64,000 nucleotides of DNA from Streptomyces sp. NBC_01335 (GTDB taxonomy: Bacteria; Actinomycetota; Actinomycetes; Streptomycetales; Streptomycetaceae): NCBI RefSeq assembly GCF_035953295.1, contig NZ_CP108370.1, forward strand, positions 7,735,001-7,799,000, read 5' to 3'. The translations under genes and the position numbers were made by a program. The notes under the pieces are model-generated. The model was not told where the DNA came from and searched no databases. It saw only the letters and a program-made list of their open reading frames with translations. Shown in pieces: positions 52,804 to 61,538 of this stretch (positions are counted from its first letter, which is position 1; every line of letters starts with the position of its first letter).

Positions 52804-53703
52804 GTGTCCGCCGTCTCCACCCCCGTCCGCCGGCCGCGCCGACCGCGCCGCGAGGAGTCCGGGTCCCCCCTGCTGCTCGGCCACGGACGGCTGCCCCGCG
52901 TCCTCGCCGGGACCGCGCTGACCGTTCTCGCCGTCGTCTGGCTACTGCCCTTCCTCTGGGCGGTCGCCACCTCGCTGCAGAGCGAGCAGGACGTGATGAA
53001 GTCGGGCCTGTCGCCGTTCAAGGGGGCCTTCACACTGGCCGCCTACCGGCAGATCATCGACCGGGGAAACGTTCCGACCTGGGCCTTCAACAGCGTGCTG
53101 ATCGCGGCCCTGGTCACCGTGCTCACCGTGGCCGTCTCCACTCTCGCCGCGTACGGGTTCTCCCGCGGCACCTTCCGCGGCAAGCGCGCCCTGCTCGCCG
53201 TCACCGTCGCCGCGATCATGGTCCCGCCCCAGCTGCTCATCGTCCCGCTCTTCGAGCAGATGACGACGTTCCACCTGGTCGACACCTACGCGGCGGTCAT
53301 CCTGCCGCAGGTCGTGGCCCCCATGATGGTCTTCATCCTCAAGCGCTTCTTCGACGGCATCCCCCGCGAACTGGAGGACGCCGCCCGCATCGACGGCGCG
53401 TCCGAACTCCGGGTGTTCCGGTCGATCGTCCTTCCGCTGTCCCGCCCGATCGTCTCCGCCGTATCGATCTTCGTCTTCATCGGTGCGTGGAACAACTTCA
53501 TGTGGCCCTTCGTCGTCACCAACGACCCCGACCTCATGACGCTCCCCGTCGGCCTCGCCACCGTCAAGGACGCCTACGGCATCCAGTACGCCGGGTCCAT
53601 GGCGTCCGCCCTGCTGTCGGCGGCCCCGCTGATCGTGATGTTCCTCCTCTTCCAGCGGCGCATCGTCAACTCCGTGGCCACCACCGGCCTCGGCGGCGGC
53701 TGA
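52804..53703 (+). CDS. Sugar ABC transporter permease (MalG-type)
   Basis: A 299-residue permease. The first helix is LAGTALTVLAVVWLLPFLWAVATSLQ and the EAA loop is PRELEDAARIDGASELRVFRSIVLPLSRP. The typical PVGLATVKDAYGIQYAGSMASALLS follows. The GTG start lies 2 bp after the previous stop with a GGAGGG ribosome site inside the previous gene, so the two permeases are translationally coupled. Confidence 0.93.
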   Translation: MSAVSTPVRRPRRPRREESGSPLLLGHGRLPRVLAGTALTVLAVVWLLPFLWAVATSLQSEQDVMKSGLSPFKGAFTLAAYRQIIDRGNVPTWAFNSVLIAALVTVLTVAVSTLAAYGFSRGTFRGKRALLAVTVAAIMVPPQLLIVPLFEQMTTFHLVDTYAAVILPQVVAPMMVFILKRFFDGIPRELEDAARIDGASELRVFRSIVLPLSRPIVSAVSIFVFIGAWNNFMWPFVVTNDPDLMTLPVGLATVKDAYGIQYAGSMASALLSAAPLIVMFLLFQRRIVNSVATTGLGGG

Positions 53704-53777
53704 CCCCCCTGACCACTCGTACCCGCCGGACACCCTGGGCGGCGTCCGGCCCCCACCACCATCCGACTGGAGTCTCT

Positions 53778-55601
53778 GTGCACACCCCCTCCGTCCCCCG
53801 TCCGGAGTACCCGCGGCCGCAGTTCGTCCGCCGCGACTGGCTCAACCTCAACGGGACCTGGCAGTTCGAGACCGACCAGGGGGACAGCGGCCTCGAACGA
53901 GGACTCCTCGACCGTGACCTCACCGGCGAGATCCTCGTTCCCTTCGCCCCCGAGTCCGAGCTCTCGGGCGTCGGGGACACCGACTTCCTGGAAGCCGTCT
54001 GGTACCGGCGCCGGTTCACCCCGCCCGCCGCATGGGCGGGCCGCCGTGTGCTGCTGCACTTCGGCGCCGTCGACCACGACACCACCGTCTGGGTGGACGG
54101 CACCGAAGTGGTGCGGCACCGGGGCGGCTTCACCCCCTTCACCGCGGACCTCGGCGAACTCGCCCCGGCCGGACGGGAGGTGGAGATCACCGTCCGCGCC
54201 CGCGACCCGAAGTCCGGCCCCCAGGCCCGCGGTAAGCAGGCGATCCAGTACGCCAACCACGACTGCAACTACACGCGGACCACCGGAATCTGGCAGACCG
54301 TCTGGGCCGAACCCGTACCCGAAGCGCACCTGCGCCGCCCCCGCATCACCCCCGACCTGGCCGGCGCCGCCTTCTCCGTCGAACTGCCCCTGTCGGCCAA
54401 CCGCCCCGGCCACCGCGTACGCGCCGTCGTCAGCGACACGGCGGGCGAGGTCTGCCGTGCCGAGGTGCGCGCCGACCTGGATCTCGCGCCCCGGCTGCAC
54501 CTCGCCCTCCCGGAGGGCAGGCGCCGCGAATGGAGCCCGGAGGACCCGTTCCTCTACGACCTGCGGCTCGAACTCCTCGACGAAAAGGGCGAGGTGGCCG
54601 ACAGCGTCGAGAGCTACGCGGGTCTGCGCGCCGTCGCCATCCGGGGCCGAACCGTGCTCCTCAACGGCCGCCCCCGCTTCCAGCGCCTCGTCCTCGACCA
54701 GGGCTGGTACCCGGACGGGCTGATGACCGCCCCCTCCGACGAGGCCCTCGTCCGCGACATCGAGCTCGCGATGGAGGCCGGCTTCAACGGGGCCCGGCTG
54801 CACCAGAAGGTCTTCGAGGAGCGCTTCCTCCACCACGCCGACCGGCTCGGATACCTCGTCTGGGGAGAGTTCGGCGACTGGGGCTGCGAGGTCGGCGGGT
54901 CCTCCGGCGACAACCAGCGCCCCGACGCCTCCTTCGTCGCCCAGTGGCTCGAAGCCGTCGAACGCGACTACTCCCACCCCTCGATCGTCGGCTGGTGCCC
55001 GCTGAACGAGACCTACCAGAAGCTCCACGACCGCATCACCCAGCTCGACGACGTGACCCGGGCGATGTTCCTCGCCACCAAGGCCATGGACACCTCCCGC
55101 CCCGTGATCGACGCCTCCGGCTACGCCCACCGGGTCCTGGAGACCGACATCTACGACTCCCACACCTACGAACAGGACCCCGCCGCCTTCCGGCAGCTCG
55201 TCTCCGGACTCGCCAAGGGCGAGCCCTTCGTCAACGCGTACGAGAACGGCGCAGCCTACTCCCAGCCGTACCGGGGCCAGCCCTACTTCGTCAGCGAGTT
55301 CGGCGGCATCTGGTGGGACCCCGAGGCCGCCGCCGAGCAATCCGGCAGCGACCGCACGCTCTCCTGGGGCTACGGCGACCGGGTGCGTACCGAGGACGAG
55401 TTCCACGAACGCTTCGCCGGCCTCACCGGAGTGCTGCTGGACGACCCGGACATGTTCGGCTACTGCTACACCCAGTTGACCGACGTGTTCCAGGAGCAGA
55501 ACGGCGTCTACCGCTTCGACCGCGGAACCAAGCTCGACATCGCCCGCATCCGGGAGGCCCAGCTGCGGCCCGCCGCCGTCGAAGGACCCGACGCGGGCTG
55601 A
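53778..55601 (+). CDS. GH2 beta-galactosidase/glycosidase-like enzyme (cytoplasmic)
   Basis: A 607-residue GH2 enzyme without signal peptide. The sugar-binding jelly roll (LNLNGTWQFETDQGDSGLERG, FLEAVWYRRRFTPP, VDHDTTVWVDGTEV) is followed by an Ig-like domain and a TIM barrel. The acid/base Glu lies in IVGWCPLNETYQKLHD and the nucleophile Glu in QPYFVSEFGGIWW. It follows the permeases by 74 bp with its own GGAG ribosome site and should cleave the imported oligosaccharide. Whether it is a galactosidase, arabinopyranosidase or glucuronidase cannot be decided by eye. Confidence 0.9.
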   Translation: MHTPSVPRPEYPRPQFVRRDWLNLNGTWQFETDQGDSGLERGLLDRDLTGEILVPFAPESELSGVGDTDFLEAVWYRRRFTPPAAWAGRRVLLHFGAVDHDTTVWVDGTEVVRHRGGFTPFTADLGELAPAGREVEITVRARDPKSGPQARGKQAIQYANHDCNYTRTTGIWQTVWAEPVPEAHLRRPRITPDLAGAAFSVELPLSANRPGHRVRAVVSDTAGEVCRAEVRADLDLAPRLHLALPEGRRREWSPEDPFLYDLRLELLDEKGEVADSVESYAGLRAVAIRGRTVLLNGRPRFQRLVLDQGWYPDGLMTAPSDEALVRDIELAMEAGFNGARLHQKVFEERFLHHADRLGYLVWGEFGDWGCEVGGSSGDNQRPDASFVAQWLEAVERDYSHPSIVGWCPLNETYQKLHDRITQLDDVTRAMFLATKAMDTSRPVIDASGYAHRVLETDIYDSHTYEQDPAAFRQLVSGLAKGEPFVNAYENGAAYSQPYRGQPYFVSEFGGIWWDPEAAAEQSGSDRTLSWGYGDRVRTEDEFHERFAGLTGVLLDDPDMFGYCYTQLTDVFQEQNGVYRFDRGTKLDIARIREAQLRPAAVEGPDAG

Positions 55602-55614
55602 CGGGCGCGGATCG

Positions 55615-55648
55615 GCGGGTGCCCGGCCCGGGAAGGCCGGGCACCCGC
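55615..55648. terminator. Terminator between GH2 and GH93-like genes
   Basis: GCGGGTGCCCGGCC-6 nt-GGCCGGGCACCCGC, a perfect 14-bp stem between convergent genes. It can serve both strands. Confidence 0.85.
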
Positions 55649-55663
55649 TGGGAACCGCCGGTC

Positions 55664-57436
55664 TCAGGCCCGCTGGAGCTGCCAGAGCTGCGGCTGCCGG
55701 CCGTTGCACGTCCACTGCTGGACGTTCGCCCCCGCGGTACGCGAGCCCTGGGCGACGTCCAGACACTGCCCGGCGGACCTCACCACGAGGCGGTAGTAGC
55801 CGCGCCCGGCGTTCTCCAGCCGCCAGTCCTGTGCCGCCAGCGCGTTGCAGTACCACTGGCGGACGTTCGCGCCGGCGGTGGCGGAGCCGTTCTCCACGTC
55901 CAGGCAGTAGCCGCTGTTGCGGGCGGTGAGCGTGAAGGAGCCGCCGCCGTGCGCCCGCAGGGTCCACTCCTGCGGACCCAGGCCGTTGCAGGTCCACTGC
56001 TGGACGTTTCCGCCCGCGGCACGGGAGTCGCCGGCCACGTCCAGGCAGTGCCCGCTGTTGGCGTTGACCAGCCGGTACACCGCCCCGTCCACGACTCCGG
56101 CCGCGTCGCCGCTGCCGGTGAGCGAACCGGTCGCCACGTACGGGCGGCAGACGGAGCCGTCCCAGTCCGTCGCGATCTGCAGCACCGTGCTTCCGTCGGC
56201 GGAAGGCAGCAGCGGAGAGCTGTAGTTCGGGCAGTAGGTCGCGGTCGGCGCCGCGACCCGTACCGGGGCCTCGATCTCGTACCACGGACCCGTGCCGTTC
56301 TCCGTGTTGGCGAGGATGGTGCGCCCGCTCTCCGCCGCGGGCGTGCCGTCACGGTTGAGGAGCTGCTGGCCGATGAGCAGGATCCGGCCGTTCGCCCCGC
56401 CGCCGGGCGCGGGGGCCCAGGCGAGGGTGGGCGCGGCGCGGAAGTACTTGCCGTCCACCGTCTCCGGGCGGTACCCCAGGGAGGTGGGCGAGCCCCAGTC
56501 CCAGCCGTCCGCAGAGGTGCGGTAGTGCACCACGCACTGGTACTGCCCACCCGGATTGCAGATCTCGTAGCTCATCAGGTACGTGCCGTTCGGCAGCCTG
56601 CGCACCACGGGCATGCCCGGCCGGTCCGGTTGCCAGGAGCCGGCCACCGTGTCGTGCCGGTCCTGCCAGTGGATCCCGTCGTAGCTGCGCACGGCGACCA
56701 GCTTCTGGGAGTGGGCCGGATCCGTCTCGTCGGAGTAGTGGCAGACGAGCGCGCCGTCGGCGGCCACGGAGAACTCCGGTTCCCACAGCCCACTGGTCCC
56801 GGTCGCGGTGGCACAGGAGGAGAGGTACGACCAGGTGCGGCCCACGTCACCGCTGCGCCAGACGCGCAGGTCCATCCGCCGGTCGGCCTCGTCCTGTCCG
56901 GCCGAGGAGGCCCACAGCAGCGTGCCCGCGGGCAGGGATCCGACCTGCTGCGGAAGTTCGAACAGGGTGGAGCAGCAGAGGCCCTGCCCGTTCGCGGACT
57001 CCGGGTCGGCGATCCTGCCCACCTGCCGGAAGGTGGCTCCGGCGTCGGTGCTCTCGTGGATGGCGCCGATGCCGTTGTTGCCGTCGAAGGACACGACGCT
57101 CGCGAGCACCCGGCCGTTGGCGGCGCCGCTGTGCTCCAGCCGGATTGCACGGGGGTAGAGGCCGGTACCGCTGCCCAGGGGTGTGCCGGTGGCCGCGAGG
57201 GAGGCGGCCCGGGGCACGGATCCGGGGAGTGCGGAGGCGACGGACCGTACGGGAACGGGCAGGGCCGACGCACCCGCCGCCGTGAGTGCCACGGTCAGCA
57301 CGGCGACCACGACCGTCACGACGGCTCGTACCGGCCGTCCGGCACGGTGACCGCCGGTCGGGGGGACCGGGCGGGAGGACCGGGCGGAGAGGGAGGAGGG
57401 GGCGGAACGGGGCGGTCGACGTAAGGAGAAGAGCAC
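55664..57436 (-). CDS. Secreted BNR/GH93-like exo-glycosidase with C-terminal ricin-type lectin
   Basis: A 590-residue secreted protein. A long N-terminal region with one helix (VRAVVTVVVAVLTVALTAAGASA) is the signal. The six-bladed propeller domain (about residues 65-430) reads YPRAIRLEHSGAANGRVLASV, HESTDAGATFRQVGRI, QGLCCSTLFELPQQVG, VWRSGDVGRTWSYL and GKYFRAAPTLAWAP. This resembles GH93 exo-alpha-1,5-arabinanases more than true sialidases. A ricin B-type beta-trefoil follows, with three QxW-like repeats (QQWTCNGLGPQEW, RQWYCNALAAQDW, QQWTCNGRQPQLW). The GTG at 57436 has a GGAAGG ribosome site. The LacI operator copy at 57596 stands 160 bp upstream, linking it to the transporter locus. Confidence 0.82.
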   Translation of the reverse strand: MLFSLRRPPRSAPSSLSARSSRPVPPTGGHRAGRPVRAVVTVVVAVLTVALTAAGASALPVPVRSVASALPGSVPRAASLAATGTPLGSGTGLYPRAIRLEHSGAANGRVLASVVSFDGNNGIGAIHESTDAGATFRQVGRIADPESANGQGLCCSTLFELPQQVGSLPAGTLLWASSAGQDEADRRMDLRVWRSGDVGRTWSYLSSCATATGTSGLWEPEFSVAADGALVCHYSDETDPAHSQKLVAVRSYDGIHWQDRHDTVAGSWQPDRPGMPVVRRLPNGTYLMSYEICNPGGQYQCVVHYRTSADGWDWGSPTSLGYRPETVDGKYFRAAPTLAWAPAPGGGANGRILLIGQQLLNRDGTPAAESGRTILANTENGTGPWYEIEAPVRVAAPTATYCPNYSSPLLPSADGSTVLQIATDWDGSVCRPYVATGSLTGSGDAAGVVDGAVYRLVNANSGHCLDVAGDSRAAGGNVQQWTCNGLGPQEWTLRAHGGGSFTLTARNSGYCLDVENGSATAGANVRQWYCNALAAQDWRLENAGRGYYRLVVRSAGQCLDVAQGSRTAGANVQQWTCNGRQPQLWQLQRA

Positions 57437-57595
57437 GGGAGTCCTTCCTGAAGGCGCGGTGGCGCGACAGGGCGGCCTGCGGGTGCGGGCCGCGGCTGTC
57501 GTCTCTTCGGGTTCGTGCACGGGGAGTGTCGGTGCGGGCAGCGGTGCCCGAGCGGGGGTGCGCACCTGCTGACAGCGCCACGGTAAAACGACGTA

Positions 57596-57607
57596 TACAT
57601 CGATGTA
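57596..57607. promoter_or_regulatory. Candidate LacI operator TACATCGATGTA (copy 2)
   Basis: A palindrome identical to that at 50329-50340, in the promoter region of the GH93-like gene (minus) and near the EF-hand-like gene (plus). Confidence 0.75.
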
Positions 57608-57743
57608 AATAGTGCGTGCGGAACGGCGGTCGCTTCCCTTTCGTACGAGGCGGACCCCAGGCCGTGACCGCGTGAGTCTCGCCGGACGAACAGGGGTGCG
57701 CAGAACCGAGTTTCCGGTGGGGCACCAGGGGCAGGCGTTCGGC

Positions 57744-57995
57744 ATGGACAGAATCGAAGAAGTCGTGGAGACACAGGGCGACCTGCACCGTGTGGTGCTG
57801 GCGGCGGACACGAACGGTGACGGCAGGCCCGATGTGTGGATGACGGACACCACAGGGGACGGGGCCGCGGATCTGTACCAGTTCGACACCACGGGGGACG
57901 GCGAGGTCGACGTCACCATGGTGGAGCGCGCTGAGACGGTCGGCCAGGACCGTGTCGTGGTGGAGGGCGACGGCGGTCACCCGGTGGAGGGCTGA
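57744..57995 (+). CDS. Small acidic protein with EF-hand-like calcium loops
   Basis: An 83-residue protein. Three adjacent repeats, DTNGDGRPDVW, DTTGDGAADLY and DTTGDGEVDVT, match the Asp-rich calcium-binding loop of dockerin/EF-hand type proteins. There is no signal peptide. It is very acidic and probably a calcium-dependent fold. The ATG at 57744 is chosen because similarity begins there; the frame is open from 57612 with no better ribosome site. It is divergent from the GH93-like gene. Function unknown. Confidence 0.65.
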   Translation: MDRIEEVVETQGDLHRVVLAADTNGDGRPDVWMTDTTGDGAADLYQFDTTGDGEVDVTMVERAETVGQDRVVVEGDGGHPVEG

Positions 57996-58125
57996 GTACC
58001 CCTTCGCTGCCGCGCTCAGGGTCGAACCGGGTTCGGCCCGCACGCGCGTTCTCTGCGGCTTCCCGGGTCGGACGAACGGTGGCCGCGCGCTCGCCGCCGG
58101 GTTTGGCGCCGCGTCCGGGTCTGGC

Positions 58126-58151
58126 GCCGCGTCCGGGTCGCCGGACGCGGC
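58126..58151. terminator. Terminator after the GH76 gene
   Basis: GCCGCGTCCGG-GTCG-CCGGACGCGGC, a perfect 11-bp stem with a 4-nt loop, 5 bp after the GH76 stop on the minus strand. The adjacent direct repeat GGCGCCGCGTCCGGGT extends it. Confidence 0.85.
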
Positions 58152-58156
58152 GAAGC

Positions 58157-59350
58157 TCAGTACAGAGTCCGCCAAGCACTGCGCGGCCAGGCCAGTACCG
58201 CGAAGATCTGCGTGGCGGCGGCCTGTTCGATGACCTGGGTGGTCCCGCTGTCGTCGAAGCGCATCAAGCCGGTGGCGCTGTCACGCTGTTCGGACCAGAG
58301 GTGGTCCGCGTAGTCGGCCATCGCCCGCCGGTAGACGGATCCGCCCAACACCGACTCCAGCAGCAGCAGGTTCTTGAAGAAGATCGAGTTGAAGAAGACG
58401 GGCTGGGTCGGCAGTCTGCCCTCGGTCACGAAATGCTTGTAAGCGGCCTCGGCCGTACGCGTGGCCCGGTCCAGGTATGCGCGGTCGCGAGTCGCCCCGT
58501 ACAGCAGGACACCGACGCCGACGGGGACGCCCTGGTTGTAGGACCAGACGGTCCGGTCGACCGAGCCGGTGAGGTCCAGGTTGTCCCAGTAGAGGCCTTC
58601 CGGGGTCCGCAGGTGGGTGTTCGTCCAGTCGTAGAAGCGCCTGGACGACGCGAGATAGCGGGACTTGCCGGTGATCTGGTGCAGGCGCAGGCCGAGTTGG
58701 GCGCCGGGCATGTTGGAGACCGTGTTGCGGCAATGGTTCCAGTCGGCCTGGGTCCAGAACACCCCTCCGGGGGCGGGGTGTTCGGCGTCGGAGTCCCAGC
58801 CCGACTCGACGAGCGCGAAGATCTCCTCCGCTCGGCGGAGCGCGGCGCGGTCCCCGGTCTGCAGATGCAGCTGGGACTTGGCCAGTCCCACCCACTCGTT
58901 GTCGTCGTAGAACATGTCCCCGCCGTCGCCGTGCGGCGCGACCGGGTAGGAGTCGTAGCCGGCGAGGCCGGTGGTGCCGCCCGCCGCGTTCCAGTACAGC
59001 TCCTGCGCCCTGGCGCGGGTGGCCAGAGCCGGTGCGTGGCGGGGGTCCACGAAAGCCAGGTCGAGGGCGGCGACATGGACCTGGGACAGGGGCCATTCGT
59101 AGGAGTACGGGCGGTCGTCGACGGCGACCGGGTACTGCTCGCGCACGAGCCCGGTGCCGTCCGCCGTGTCGAAGTACTTCTCCAGAGCGCCGTAGGTGAC
59201 GCGCGCACGGGAGAGGGAGGCGGAGCGGGAGGGGGATCGGCCATCGGCCGGGTCCGGTGTCGCGGACGCGGCGGCAGCGGTCGCCGGTACGGCGGCCAGG
59301 GCGGCCAGAGAGGCGCCGAGGACCTGACGGCGTGAGGGGGACCAGCGCAT
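58157..59350 (-). CDS. Secreted GH76 family glycosidase (alpha-1,6-mannanase-like)
   Basis: A 397-residue secreted protein. The Tat signal is SPSRRQVLGASLAALAAVPATAAAA. The (alpha/alpha)6 barrel shows YEWPLSQVHVAALDLAF, the double-Asp catalytic motif MFYDDNEWVGLAKSQL, GGVFWTQADWNHCRNTVSNMPGAQLGLRL and YWDNLDLTGSVDRTVWSYNQGVPVGVGVLL, all typical of GH76 endo-alpha-1,6-mannanases. It would attack yeast mannan or actinobacterial mannan backbones. The ATG at 59350 has an AGGAGAG ribosome site. A perfect GACAACGTTGTC palindrome lies 56 bp upstream. Confidence 0.9.
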   Translation of the reverse strand: MRWSPSRRQVLGASLAALAAVPATAAAASATPDPADGRSPSRSASLSRARVTYGALEKYFDTADGTGLVREQYPVAVDDRPYSYEWPLSQVHVAALDLAFVDPRHAPALATRARAQELYWNAAGGTTGLAGYDSYPVAPHGDGGDMFYDDNEWVGLAKSQLHLQTGDRAALRRAEEIFALVESGWDSDAEHPAPGGVFWTQADWNHCRNTVSNMPGAQLGLRLHQITGKSRYLASSRRFYDWTNTHLRTPEGLYWDNLDLTGSVDRTVWSYNQGVPVGVGVLLYGATRDRAYLDRATRTAEAAYKHFVTEGRLPTQPVFFNSIFFKNLLLLESVLGGSVYRRAMADYADHLWSEQRDSATGLMRFDDSGTTQVIEQAAATQIFAVLAWPRSAWRTLY

Positions 59351-59405
59351 ACGGAACTCTCCTGTTCGGGGTGCGACGCAGGGTGCGGGGTGTCCGACAG
59401 TGTTC

Positions 59406-59417
59406 GACAACGTTGTC
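59406..59417. promoter_or_regulatory. Candidate LacI-type operator GACAACGTTGTC
   Basis: A perfect 12-bp palindrome upstream of the GH76 gene. The sequence differs from the two TACATCGATGTA sites, so another LacI-family regulator, outside the window, is likely. Confidence 0.65.
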
Positions 59418-59616
59418 ACCGGGGTGCGGGAACGTCAACGGCCAGGACGGAAACGGGCGGACGGAGATCGCTTCCGTCCCGCGCGCCCCGTCGTCCCCGC
59501 CCGCCCGCCCCCTCGTCCCCCGGACTCCCGCGCCGGGATCGCACCTCGGGGCCGCGCTCCGGTCACCCCCGCTGACCTGCCCCGAGCCACCGTCCGGCTA
59601 TCCTGGCCGCCGAAAC

Positions 59617-59694
59617 CGGACACGGGGTGCCCCGCGCGGGGCTGAGAACACACCCGTCGAACCTGAACCAGCTAGTACTGGCGGAGGGATGTCT
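59617..59694 (+). promoter_or_regulatory. TPP riboswitch (THI element)
   Basis: The conserved thi-box parts appear in order: GGGGTGCCCC, a short GC hairpin, GGCTGAGA, ACCCG, GAACCTGAACCAG, then CTAGTACTGGCGGAGGGA. The 3' strand carries GGAGGG, which is also the ribosome site of the ATG at 59696. Thiamine pyrophosphate binding should therefore hide the ribosome site directly, giving translational control, without a separate terminator hairpin. Confidence 0.93.
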
Positions 59695-59695
59695 C

Positions 59696-61111
59696 ATGGC
59701 GTTGCCGTGCGCGCAGAACGACCACGCGGTCGCGGAGCGGGAAGCTCCGGACTCGCGAACCACCTTCGGGGGGCGCATGCCGACCGCCCCCGGCGATCTG
59801 CGGATCGAGACGCACGGGATAGCCCCCGTTCCCGAGGACCGGCGTTACGGCGGCCCCGGCCGGCTGTTCACCGTCTGGTTCGCCCCCAACCTGACGATGA
59901 CCGGCGTCTTCACCGGCACCGTGGGCATCGCCCTGGGCCTGGACTTCGCCACGGCGCTCGTCGCCGTGGTCCTCGGCACGCTCGTGGGGGCGGCGCCCAC
60001 CGCATACCTCGGCACCTGGGGAAGCCGGACCGGAGTTGGTCAACTCCCTCTCGCACGCCTGGCGTTCGGTCGTGCGGTCGTACTGCCCGGGGCCTTGCAG
60101 TGGCTCTCCTCGATCGCCTGGGACGCTCTGATCGGCCTGTTCGGCGGAGACGCGCTGGCCCAGTTGTGCGGCTGGCCGTTCTGGCTGGGCGTGCTGGTCG
60201 TGCTGGCGGCCCAGGGCGCGCTCGGCGTGCTGGGGTACGAGGCGATCCACCGGCTCCAGACCGTGATGACGTTCCTCCTCGCCGCCGCCCTCGCCGTGCT
60301 GGCCGTCAAGCTCCTGCACGGTGTCGACCCCGTCGCCTCGGGCACCGTGCACGGCGGTGACCGGGCGGGCGCGTTCGTCCTGACGTTCACGATCGCGCTG
60401 AGCCTGGCGCTGTCGTGGGCCCCGTACGCGAGCGACTTCAGCCGCTACCTGCCCGCCACCACCTCGCGTCCGCGCATGTTCTGGTGCACCCTGCTGGGCA
60501 TCAGCGTCTCCTTCGTGGCGGTCCAGGCGCTCGGCCTGTGGGGCGCGTCCGTCTTCACCGATCAGACCGCCCGCGGGATCGACACGCTGCTGGGCGGGGG
60601 AGTGCTCGGGGCGTTCGGCCTGCTCGCCGTCGCGCTCGCCGCGCTGTGCAGCAACGCCATGAACGACTACAGCGGTTCCCTGGCGCTGCAGACCATGGGG
60701 GTGCGCCTGCCCCGCCCCGTCGCCGCCGCGCTCGCCGCCGTGCTCGGCTTCCCACTCGTACTGTGGATGCACGCGGCCGACACCACCGCGCGCTTCCAGA
60801 ACGTGCTGCTCCTGGTCGGCTACTGGATACCCGGCTTCGTCGCGATCGTGGCCGTCGACTGGGCGGCGAGGAAGAAGGACCGCGGCGGCGCCCCGTTCGA
60901 CCTCGCAGCCGAGAGCGCCGGCGACCGGCCGTGGTGGCCGGCGCTCGCCGCCTTCGTGGTCGCCTTCGCCGCGGCGGTGCCGTTCATGAGCACCGGCCTG
61001 TACGTGGGCCCGGTGGCGAAGGCCCTGCACGGAGCGGACCTCGCCTACGGTGTGGCGTTCCTCGCGGCCCTGGCGCTCTACGCACCGCTGCGGCTGCGGC
61101 ACCGCTCCTGA
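59696..61111 (+). CDS. cytX: NCS1-family permease, probable thiamine-precursor (HMP/cytosine) transporter
   Basis: A 471-residue membrane protein with about 12 helices. It has the NCS1 features WFAPNLTMTGVFTGTVGIALGLDF, SRTGVGQLPLARLAFGRAV, LSWAPYASDFSRYLP and ALCSNAMNDYSGSLALQTMGVRLPRP. A TPP riboswitch immediately upstream makes a thiamine-related substrate such as hydroxymethylpyrimidine likely. The ATG at 59696 fits the riboswitch-embedded ribosome site; the family core starts near the later ATG at 59777, so the first 27 residues may be an extension. CytX is inferred, not proven. Confidence 0.9.
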   Translation: MALPCAQNDHAVAEREAPDSRTTFGGRMPTAPGDLRIETHGIAPVPEDRRYGGPGRLFTVWFAPNLTMTGVFTGTVGIALGLDFATALVAVVLGTLVGAAPTAYLGTWGSRTGVGQLPLARLAFGRAVVLPGALQWLSSIAWDALIGLFGGDALAQLCGWPFWLGVLVVLAAQGALGVLGYEAIHRLQTVMTFLLAAALAVLAVKLLHGVDPVASGTVHGGDRAGAFVLTFTIALSLALSWAPYASDFSRYLPATTSRPRMFWCTLLGISVSFVAVQALGLWGASVFTDQTARGIDTLLGGGVLGAFGLLAVALAALCSNAMNDYSGSLALQTMGVRLPRPVAAALAAVLGFPLVLWMHAADTTARFQNVLLLVGYWIPGFVAIVAVDWAARKKDRGGAPFDLAAESAGDRPWWPALAAFVVAFAAAVPFMSTGLYVGPVAKALHGADLAYGVAFLAALALYAPLRLRHRS

Positions 61112-61538
61112 CGGACCTCTGCCGGGACGGCATTCTCGGCATCGACGCGTGTTCCGCATTCGACGCGCGCCACTCACCGGCAGCGCGGCGGGAAGCATGC
61201 CGGCTCATCGCCCCCACCCTGCTGCCCGGCCGCCACGGCACCTTGCCGAAGCACCGCTGCCCCTCCGCCGGCCACGGGACGGGCGCGTGAGGGGAGGGGC
61301 GCGTCAGGGGGGGCCGTGTCGTACCCCCGACTGGCCGGTCCCCCGCACGGCTCGGCCTGCCTGGTGTGCGCGGGAGGCGGCAGTGTGGAGGGTGCTGCTC
61401 GCCGCTCTCGGTGGGCAGCACCCCCGCCTGGCCGGGCGCGGCGCCGCCTGGCGAGCCCCGGGCGACCGGGGGACGGTGGTCGGAGTACGACCTGCCGCCC
61501 GCCCTCACCCTGCGGCCGTGGATCGAAAGGAGCTGTCG
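61112..61538. other. 427-bp region without a recognised gene
   Basis: A hairpin GGTGCTGC ... GCAGCACC (about 61391-61428) is the only structure seen. Frames are open but lack starts with ribosome sites and family features. Confidence 0.4.

Noticed and set aside
54530..57424. 964-residue plus-strand frame across GH2 and the GH93-like gene
   Set aside because: It spans a terminator and two genes with strong domain matches in other frames; its composition is Arg/Pro/Gly-rich.
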